DNA of 64,000 nucleotides from Desulfomarina profundi (lineage in GTDB: Bacteria; Desulfobacterota; Desulfobulbia; Desulfobulbales; Desulfocapsaceae), in assembly GCF_019703855.1 (NCBI RefSeq), contig NZ_AP024086.1:1260501-1324500 (forward strand), read 5' to 3'. The translations under genes and the position numbers were made by a program. Every line of letters begins with the position of its first letter. Within the stretch, counting starts at the first letter, position 1. The notes under the pieces were generated by a model. That model saw nothing but the letters and a program-made list of their open reading frames with translations. It ran no database searches and had not been told where the DNA came from. Positions 57,672 to 64,000 of the stretch are shown piece by piece.

Positions 57672-57696
57672 AACCTGAAGTGTAGGATCCAGGTTT
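57672..57696. repeat. ACCTGAATCC-family palindrome
   Basis: AACCTGAAGTGTAGGATCC followed by AGGTTT is a degenerate palindromic copy of the dispersed repeat, between the DUF6125-like gene and the enoyl-CoA hydratase. Confidence 0.4.
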
Positions 57697-57751
57697 AAGT
57701 CCGAAAATATTGTTTGCGGACGTAATATACACAACAAGACCGGAGAAAAAA

Positions 57752-58534
57752 ATGAGTTGGAAAAATATCGAAAAAAATGTTGAATCGGGAGTTGCAACTG
57801 TTTCAATCAATCGACCCAAGGCATTAAATGCGTTAAATAATGAAACCCTGGTCGAGCTGCTTGCCTGTTTCAATTCCATTGCGGCGGACCGTGAAATTCT
57901 GGTGGTGATTCTGACCGGTGGTGGGGATAAATCCTTTGTTGCCGGAGCAGATATCTCGTTTATGGAGGGGCTTGCCCCCAGAGAGGCTAGAGAGTTTGGC
58001 AAACTCGGTCACGAGGTTCTCGGAGTTATTGAAAATCTGCGTCAGCCGGTTATTGCCGCAGTAAACGGTTTTGCTCTCGGCGGGGGATGTGAGCTTGCCC
58101 TGGCATGTGATATGAGAATTGCCAGCGATAGAGCGAAATTCGGGCAGCCGGAAGTCAACCTGGGGGTTATTCCCGGTTTCGGCGGTACCCAGCGGTTGCC
58201 AAGACTGGTGGGGAAAGGGCAGGCCAATGAATTACTATTTTCGGGGAAAATGATTGATGCCGCGGAAGCAGAGAGAATTGGCCTGGTTAACAGGGTTGTT
58301 CCCCATGAAACTTTGATGGGTGAATGTCGCTCCCTGGCTGAAATGATCTGTTCCAGAAGTCCGGTTGCCGTGCAGTTGTGTAAAGATGCTGTCAACAACG
58401 GTATTGAAATGGACCTTCAGCGGGGTTGCGGCTATGAGGTCGATCTGTTCAGCCTCTGTTTCACCAGCGGTGACCAGAAAGAGGGGATGGAAGCATTCTT
58501 AGGAAAAAGAAAACCGGAATTCACCGGTAAATAA
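57752..58534 (+). CDS. Enoyl-CoA hydratase (crotonase family)
   Basis: A 260-residue crotonase: TVSINRPKALNALN, the oxyanion-hole segments FVAGADISFMEG and GFALGGGCELALACD, and the second catalytic Glu in FGQPEVNLGVIPGFGGTQRLPR. Both glutamates expected for hydration are present. It hydrates enoyl-CoA (crotonyl-CoA) to 3-hydroxyacyl-CoA, linking the dehydrogenase downstream with hbd. Start at the ATG at 57752 with GGAG upstream. It is followed after 12 bases by the second acyl-CoA dehydrogenase. Confidence 0.95.
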   Translation: MSWKNIEKNVESGVATVSINRPKALNALNNETLVELLACFNSIAADREILVVILTGGGDKSFVAGADISFMEGLAPREAREFGKLGHEVLGVIENLRQPVIAAVNGFALGGGCELALACDMRIASDRAKFGQPEVNLGVIPGFGGTQRLPRLVGKGQANELLFSGKMIDAAEAERIGLVNRVVPHETLMGECRSLAEMICSRSPVAVQLCKDAVNNGIEMDLQRGCGYEVDLFSLCFTSGDQKEGMEAFLGKRKPEFTGK

Positions 58535-58546
58535 ACAGGACTGATT

Positions 58547-59704
58547 ATGTATCTTGATCTGACTGAAGAACAAAAACTTATCCAGGAAACCGCTCGTGAT
58601 TTTGCCATGACGGAACTTGAACCGGTCGCGGGAGATCTGGATAAAGGCGGGGACGATGCGATTTTTTATGAAAATCTCAAAAAACTCGCTGAAGTAGGCT
58701 TCATGGGCCTGAATATAAAGGAAGAATATGGTGGAGCGGAGGCGGGTGTCATAGCCTTCAGTGTTGCCATGACGGAAATAGCTCGTGCCTGTGCTGCCAC
58801 TGCGGTTACAGTTTCTGTGAACAACATGGTCAATGAGGTTATCCAGGCCCTTGGAACTGAAGAACAGAAGCAACAGTATATCACAAAAATCTGCAGCGGT
58901 GAATATCAGGCGGGTGCCTTTGCTCTTACAGAACCCGGAGCGGGGTCTGATCCGGCGTCAATGACAACCACAGCCGTCCAAGACGGTGACGACTGGATTA
59001 TCAATGGTTCCAAAATATTTATTACCTCAGGATCATGCGCCGGTGTCTTTGTCGTTTGGGCTGTGACGGATCCGAAGGCACCGAAAGGGAAGGGGATCAG
59101 CCTGTTTCTCGTGGAGCAGGGTACCAGTGGTCTTGTTGTAGGGAAAAGAGAGGATAAGCTGGGACAGCACGCCTCTGCCACCAACGAAATTATCTTTCAG
59201 AATTGTCGTATTCCGGGATCGGCCCTTATGGGAAAATTGAATGATGGTTTCCGGGTGGCGGTTTCTGAGCTTGCCGGAGGACGGATAGGAATTGGTTCCC
59301 TCGGTCTTGGGCTTGGCCTTGCAGCCATGGACAGTGCGACCCGATACTCTCTTGAACGAAAGCAGTTTGGTCGAAAAATCAGTGACTTTCAAGCTATTCA
59401 GTGGAAAATTGCCGATGCCTACACGGAGCTTGAAGCCGCACGGCTTTTGCTGATGAATGCCGCATTCAAGAAGGAACAGGGACAAAAGTTTGCAAAAGAG
59501 GCTTCCATGGCAAAAGTTTTTGCCACCGAAGCTGCGAACAGGGCCTGTTACGAGGCTATGCAGATCCTTGGCGGGTATGGCTATACAAAAGATTACCCCA
59601 TTGAACGTTACTCCCGGGATGCTAGAATTACTACAATTTACGAAGGAACAAGTGAGATTCAGCGACTGATCATTTCACGGGAAATTCTCCAGTCCTTTTC
59701 CTGA
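58547..59704 (+). CDS. Acyl-CoA dehydrogenase (second paralogue)
   Basis: A 385-residue [105 protein letters not shown] with the catalytic Glu in YEGTSE. It is diverged from the paralogue at 49472 and probably takes a different acyl chain. It forms an operon with the enoyl-CoA hydratase. Confidence 0.95.
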   Translation: MYLDLTEEQKLIQETARDFAMTELEPVAGDLDKGGDDAIFYENLKKLAEVGFMGLNIKEEYGGAEAGVIAFSVAMTEIARACAATAVTVSVNNMVNEVIQALGTEEQKQQYITKICSGEYQAGAFALTEPGAGSDPASMTTTAVQDGDDWIINGSKIFITSGSCAGVFVVWAVTDPKAPKGKGISLFLVEQGTSGLVVGKREDKLGQHASATNEIIFQNCRIPGSALMGKLNDGFRVAVSELAGGRIGIGSLGLGLGLAAMDSATRYSLERKQFGRKISDFQAIQWKIADAYTELEAARLLLMNAAFKKEQGQKFAKEASMAKVFATEAANRACYEAMQILGGYGYTKDYPIERYSRDARITTIYEGTSEIQRLIISREILQSFS

Positions 59705-59794
59705 GAAACAACGGGCCGTCGGAAAGAAATTTCGTTGAATGGCGGTAAAATCGTTGGATTCAGCAGTTTTTAAACCTGATGAGGAGGTTGACGA

Positions 59795-60343
59795 ATGCAA
59801 AACAAAAGCAACATACTCGAACGCAGGAGCATAAGACGTTTTCTCGATAAGGAGATCGAGCAGGAGAAACTTGACGCCATCCTGGAGGCCGGGCGATGGG
59901 CACCCTCCTGGGGAAATCTGCAATGCTGTGAGCTTGTGGTTGTGCAGGACGCTGAATTGAAAAAATCACTGTCGGAACTGCTCTCCCCAAAAAATCCAGG
60001 AACTCCGGCAACGGCCGGGGCGCCCATTGTTGTTGCTGTATGCGGAAGACCCGATAAATCAGGATATTACAAGGGAAAACAGGTTACCAGGTATGAACAC
60101 TGGTTTCTTTATGACCTCGGTCTGGTCAGCCAGAATATTTCACTCATGGCCCATGAGCTTGGTCTCGGCTCTGTTATCATCGGGTCTTTTGATCATGAAA
60201 AAGCAGAAAAGTTGCTTCGGGTTCCCGACGGCTGTGAGCTTGTCTCCCTGATCCCTGTCGGTTATCCGGATATGGCACCGAAACCGCCGAAAAGAAAGAC
60301 ATTGGAGGAGTTTGTCCATTACAATACCTTTTCTGATGAGTAA
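59795..60343 (+). CDS. Nitroreductase-family FMN oxidoreductase
   Basis: A 182-residue protein with ERRSIRRFLDKEIEQEKLDAILEAGRWAPSWGNLQ (FMN-binding start of the family), DLGLVSQNISLMAHELGLGSVIIGSF and LIPVGYPD. Such enzymes are FMN-bound dimers that reduce nitro compounds, quinones or flavins; the substrate is unknown. GAGGAGG lies eleven bases before the ATG. It is the last gene of this rightward run. Confidence 0.92.
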   Translation: MQNKSNILERRSIRRFLDKEIEQEKLDAILEAGRWAPSWGNLQCCELVVVQDAELKKSLSELLSPKNPGTPATAGAPIVVAVCGRPDKSGYYKGKQVTRYEHWFLYDLGLVSQNISLMAHELGLGSVIIGSFDHEKAEKLLRVPDGCELVSLIPVGYPDMAPKPPKRKTLEEFVHYNTFSDE

Positions 60344-60390
60344 CAGGCCGGGGTTCATTCATAAAGAATGCCTTTTGATCATCAATTGAA

Positions 60391-60531
60391 GGGTACTTTG
60401 AAAATTGCCTTTTCGCCCGATTTTTGCGTCACAGGATAATGAAAAATGCTTACATATAGCTCAATATGCTGCGCTTTTTAATTATCCCGTTCCTTGACCT
60501 CGAACGAAAATTCTAATTTTTCAAGGTACCC
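60391..60531. repeat. Family-B palindromic repeat (copy 4)
   Basis: The ends GGGTACTTTGAAAA and TTTTTCAAGGTACCC are complementary, and the arms continue through TTTTCG, GGATAAT/ATTATCC and AAAAATGC/GCGCTTTTT to the centre CATATAGCTCAATATG. This is the clearest hairpin of the family, about 140 bases. Confidence 0.8.
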
Positions 60532-60639
60532 TGAATATCAAATGTACTTCTCATTACCTGCAAAGGGCATCCTGATAGAGTCGGGATGACCTGTTTTTGT
60601 CCAATCATCTTTTTGACTTTTTTCTTCTTCCCCGTTAGA

Positions 60640-60795
60640 GTACATACCTGAAAAATGGTACGTTGATGGAATGTGGGCTGAAAAGAAAAATGCTCTTATA
60701 TTCCTGATATACTGCGTTTTATTTTTCTATACTACTCGGAGTCTACGCTTACCTGAATTCGAAAAAAATCTCATTTCCGGGCAGGCACATTCTAA
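60640..60795. repeat. Family-B palindromic repeat (copy 5)
   Basis: This copy is right next to copy 4 and shares CGGAGTCTACGCTTACCTGAA and AAATCTCATTTCCGGGCAG with copy 1 (19390-19430) in the same orientation. Its centre is TATATTCCTGATATA. It reaches to within about 27 bases of the DUF1343 gene. Confidence 0.65.
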
Positions 60796-60821
60796 AATAC
60801 AATTTTTTCTTTTCAGACATT

Positions 60822-61987
60822 ATGATAAAAACGGGGCTGGATGTCCTTGCAGACGAATGGCAGTCGGAGTGGACAGGCTGTCGATTCGGCCTGCTGTCCA
60901 ATCAGGCATCCGTAAATGCGAATCTTGAGCATGGTCGGGTGCTTCTTCAAAAAAAATTAGGTCAGCAATTCACGACTCTTTTTTCCCCTCAACACGGTTT
61001 TTTTTCAGAACAACAGGATAACATGATCGAGTCGGATCACCAGATCGATCCCGTTACAGGATTGCCCATTTACAGTCTATATGGGGAGCATCGTAAACCG
61101 ACAGAGTCAATGTTCGCCGATCTTGATATCCTCTTTATTGATCTCGTTGATGTGGGCACACGGGTCTATACCTTTCTTTATACCATGGCCTATTGTCTTG
61201 AGCGGGCAGCCGAATGTGGAAAGAAAATCATTATTCTGGATCGGCCCAATCCCATCGGAGGAGATCTGATCGAGGGCAATATCCTGCAGGATAACTGTAA
61301 ATCATTCGTCGGGTTGTTTCCTCTGCCCATGCGTCATGGCCTTACCATGGGAGAGCTTGCACTTCTGATCAATGGGGAGTATGAAATCGGGGCTGAACTG
61401 GAGGTTATACCCCTGAAAGGATGGGAGCGGTCCATGACCTTCAGACACTGTGGCTACCCCTGGATTGCACCATCTCCTAATATGCCCACTCCGGAAACAG
61501 CCATGGTCTATCCGGGTCAGGTACTCTGGGAAGGGACAACTGTCTCAGAAGGGCGCGGAACTACACAGCCTTTTGAATTTGTAGGGGCACCATATTGGAA
61601 TTATAATGAAATTCTTGAGACCCTGGCCGATGATGATTTACACGGCTGTATTTTGCGACCAATCGTTTTTCAACCGACCTCTGGAAAATGGGCGGAAAGC
61701 AATTGTAATGGATTCCAGATATATGTTACTGATGAATTCTCATTTCGCCCCTACAGAACCGGTCTGGCGCTGTTGCGAGCTGTTATGGGGCTGTACGAAG
61801 GGAAATTTTCCTATAAATCCCCCCTTACGAATATGAATTTGAAAAACTGCCCCTGGACCTGATCATTGGTGACAAAGCTGTTCGTGTTGCTTTGGAACAA
61901 CAGGTTTCTCTGGATGAAATAGAGAGGGAATGGCAGGAAGATCTTGATGAATTTGACAAACTGAGAAGAGAATATTTTCTCTATTGA
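60822..61987 (+). pseudogene. DUF1343 / NamZ-like exo-beta-N-acetylmuramidase, frameshifted near the C-terminus
   Basis: A DUF1343 protein: GLLSNQASVN, TTLFSPQHGFFSEQQDNM, YSLYGEHRKPT, DILFIDLVDVGTRVYTF, ILDRPNPIGGDLIEGN, LPMRHGLTMGELALLIN and WIAPSPNMPT. The frame breaks at the six-C run 61819-61824; one extra C lets SYKSP continue into YEYEFEKLPLDLIIGDKAV and end REYFLY, about 388 residues in all. NamZ enzymes release N-acetylmuramate from peptidoglycan fragments; many members are exported, but I see no signal peptide here. No clear ribosome site precedes the ATG. Confidence 0.85.
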
Positions 61988-62030
61988 ATAATACCCTTCA
62001 GATAAACACATCATGTGATTGGACACGACT

Positions 62031-63070
62031 ATGGTTGAAAAAGAAGTTTTGGTTGAAGTTCTTGCCGATATGGTGGGAGGACGGATTAGTGGTGATGGTT
62101 CTGTCAGGATCAGGGGCTTTGCCTCACTCGATCAGGCTGGACCAACCGATATGTCATTTCTGGTAAAAAAGAAGGATCTGGAGCTTCTGAAGACGAGCAA
62201 AGGGGCTGCTTTTATTGTTCCGGAAGGTGTGGAAAGTGATGGGAGTCGACCCCTTGTTATTGTCAGAGATCCGTATCTTGCAGCAGCCATTATTCACAGC
62301 TATATCCTCAGGGAAGAATTTCAGGCCGGGGGAATTCACAGCAGGGCGTTTGTCGGTGAAAACTGTGAAATCAGTCGCGAGATAACTATAGGTCCGATGG
62401 TTGTCCTTGGTGATCGGGTTACTGTTGGAAAAAAAGTTACCATAGAAGCAGGGGTTGTAATCGGAAATGATGTGACAATTGGTGATGAATGTCTTATCAA
62501 GTCCAATGCGACAATATGTGATGGAAGTATTCTCGGCAGCAGGGTGATTATTCAACCGGGAGCAGTAATCGGCAGTGATGGTTATGGCTATGCAACTGAT
62601 GCCGAAGGCTGTCACGTTAAAAGGCCCCAGGTGGGTATTGTGCGTATAGAAGATGATGTTGAGATCGGCGCCAATACAACCATTGACAGGGCCGCATTCG
62701 GGACTACATGGATCAGGTCCGGTGCTAAAATTGATAATCTTGTCCAGATAGGCCACAATGTTGTGGTTGGCGAGAACAGCCTTATTGTGGCCCAGGTGGG
62801 TATCTCCGGTTCTGTTACTCTCGGCAGGAATGTGGTCATGGGAGGGCAGGCAGGAACTGCAGGTCATGTGAAAATCGGTGACAGAGCCATGGTTGCGGCC
62901 CGGGGGGAGTGCATAGTGATGTTGCCGAGGGTGCAAAGATCGGAGGAGCACCGGCAATGCCTGTACATCAATGGGCCAAGGCCAGTGCTGTTTTCGCAAA
63001 ACTGCCGGAGCTGCGGAGAGAAGTGAAGAAACTCAGTAAGGCTGTAAAAAAAAGTGAACAGCAGGATTGA
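62031..63070 (+). pseudogene. lpxD: UDP-3-O-acylglucosamine N-acyltransferase LpxD, frameshifted near the C-terminus
   Basis: An N-terminal uridine-binding domain ([19 protein letters not shown]) is followed by hexapeptide repeats and the catalytic-His segment [11 protein letters not shown]. After MVAARG the frame shifts at the six-G run 62902-62907. One extra G gives [23 protein letters not shown] and a coiled C-terminal helix to the stop at 63068, for 346 residues. LpxD adds the second acyl chain in lipid A synthesis and is normally essential when lipid A is made, so the break is probably an artefact. Start at the ATG at 62031; a TTG lies at 62019. It is first in lpxD-fabZ-lpxA. Confidence 0.9.
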
Positions 63071-63108
63071 ATGGGAAACAATAAAGTTACGTGATAGAGA
63101 GAATAACC

Positions 63109-63561
63109 ATGGCAGATAAAATTATACCCGAACAGATTGATATATTAAAAATTCTTGATACCCTCCCCCACAGGTATCCGTTCGTTATGGTGGACAGGAT
63201 AATCTCAATGGAACTGGGAAAAGAAATTGTGGGCCTGAAAAATGTCACCATCAATGAACCTTTTTTTCAGGGACATTTTCCCGGGCGTCCGGTAATGCCG
63301 GGGGTGCTGATCCTCGAAGGCATGGCACAGGTTGGCGGTATTATGGCTTTTTATGCCAAGCCGGAAGCCATTGGTGAAAAGCTTATCTTTTTTGCCGGTA
63401 TAGACAAAGCCCGATTCCGTCGTCCTGTGGTTCCCGGAGATCAGATTATTTTTCAACTTGAATTTGTGAAGGAAAAACGCTCGGTTATGGTGATGAAGGG
63501 CAAGGCCTATGTGGATGATAAGCTGGTTGCTCAGGCAGAACTCATGGCCTCTTTTTCCTGA
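63109..63561 (+). CDS. fabZ: 3-hydroxyacyl-ACP dehydratase FabZ
   Basis: A 150-residue hot-dog-fold enzyme with LPHRYPFVMVDRI, catalytic His in GHFPGRPVMPGVLILEGMAQVGG and Glu in LILEGM. It dehydrates 3-hydroxyacyl-ACP in fatty acid synthesis and competes with LpxA/LpxD for substrate, which explains its place between them. I use the ATG at 63109; an in-frame GTG at 63091 adds six residues. The 165 bases before lpxA contain a small CGGCC/GGCCG hairpin at about 63592-63613. Confidence 0.96.
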   Translation: MADKIIPEQIDILKILDTLPHRYPFVMVDRIISMELGKEIVGLKNVTINEPFFQGHFPGRPVMPGVLILEGMAQVGGIMAFYAKPEAIGEKLIFFAGIDKARFRRPVVPGDQIIFQLEFVKEKRSVMVMKGKAYVDDKLVAQAELMASFS

Positions 63562-63726
63562 TTCTGAAAACATTCTGAACTGATGAGAAATGCGGCCTGA
63601 TTGGCATGGCCGGAAAAAATGGCTCAGCCATTTATGCCCTGACGGGTACAACAAAGTAATGAAAATCTGACTGCGGCAGAAATATCTTCTGTGGCGGGTT
63701 TTTCAGATAAAGGATTTATATTTCAA

Positions 63727-64000
63727 ATGTCTATACATAAAGCAGCAGTTATCGACCCAGGCGCGGAACTGGACTCTTCCGTGTCGGTTGGACCATACGC
63801 GGTTATTGAAGCGGGTGTCAGGATAGGTGCCGGAACCAGGGTGGAAGCCCATGCCGTGATATCAGGACCTACGACTATTGGCGAGAGAAATCTGATCGGT
63901 TCTTTTGCTGTAGTGGGAGGCGCCCCGCAGGATCTCGGTTACAATGGTGAACCGACGGAATTGATCATCGGTTCTGATAACCAGATCAGGGAATACGCCT
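63727..64000 (+). CDS. lpxA: UDP-N-acetylglucosamine O-acyltransferase LpxA (5' part only)
   Basis: The first 91 codons run to the window edge: [19 protein letters not shown], hexapeptide repeats, [20 protein letters not shown] and [11 protein letters not shown]. These are typical of LpxA, which starts lipid A synthesis by adding a 3-hydroxyacyl chain to UDP-GlcNAc. No strong ribosome site precedes the ATG. It continues beyond 64000. Confidence 0.95.
   Translation, partial: MSIHKAAVIDPGAELDSSVSVGPYAVIEAGVRIGAGTRVEAHAVISGPTTIGERNLIGSFAVVGGAPQDLGYNGEPTELIIGSDNQIREYA

Overview
The window looks like the chromosome of an anaerobic Desulfobacterota (deltaproteobacterium), probably a sulfate- or sulfur-metabolising one. 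This is inferred from gene content: the anaerobic cobalamin pathway with an exported CbiK-type cobaltochelatase, a membrane-anchored dodecaheme cytochrome c, a sulfide:quinone-reductase-like flavoprotein, a fused AdoCbl mutase (IcmF), and a small double-CXXC protein next to pyrE. I see no phage, plasmid, IS element, rRNA or tRNA.

Layout. 1-3600 is a defence/accessory patch: a hipBA toxin-antitoxin pair (hipA frameshifted) followed by a 14-repeat CRISPR array. Both are framed by two diverged copies of a ~220 bp AT-rich sequence that I read as CRISPR leaders; no cas genes lie in the window. 3.6-7.1 kb holds an SQR-like oxidoreductase, rsmI and a phosphofructokinase. 7.2-20.7 kb is a cobalamin island. 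A tightly overlapping leftward run carries a gate-domain membrane protein, an ABC importer (permease, ATPase, binding protein), cbiA, cbiC, cbiD, cbiET, cbiF, cbiG and cobJ. Two riboswitch-controlled single genes flank it: cbiL on + and cbiK on -. 20.8-25.0 kb holds pntAB and a beta-helix protein. 25.3-39.6 kb is mostly housekeeping: lon, mltG, nadE, a multiheme cytochrome, hflX, a PilZ protein, pyrE, glmS and a GAPDH/Epd homologue. 39.9-60.3 kb is acyl-CoA metabolism: cobalamin adenosyltransferase, CoA-transferase, icmF, a TetR regulator, etfBA, two acyl-CoA dehydrogenases, acyl-CoA synthetase, thiolase, 3-hydroxyacyl-CoA dehydrogenase and enoyl-CoA hydratase. 60.8-64.0 kb holds a DUF1343 protein and the lpxD-fabZ-lpxA lipid A operon, the last gene cut by the window edge.

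How it fits together. The island makes and imports corrinoids, the adenosyltransferase activates them, and IcmF uses AdoCbl to rearrange branched or short acyl-CoAs that feed the beta-oxidation genes; electrons leave through EtfAB. A repeated palindrome around AGCGCT sits in two intergenic regions near these genes and is a good candidate operator for the TetR protein.

Two cross-cutting patterns stand out. First, five + strand genes (hipA, cytochrome c, thiolase, DUF1343, lpxD) are each broken by a missing base in a run of five or six G or C; restoring one base repairs each frame. This looks more like homopolymer under-calling or repeat slippage than five real pseudogenes. Second, intergenic spaces carry several families of dispersed palindromic repeats, including a ~160 bp hairpin element present in two inverted copies.
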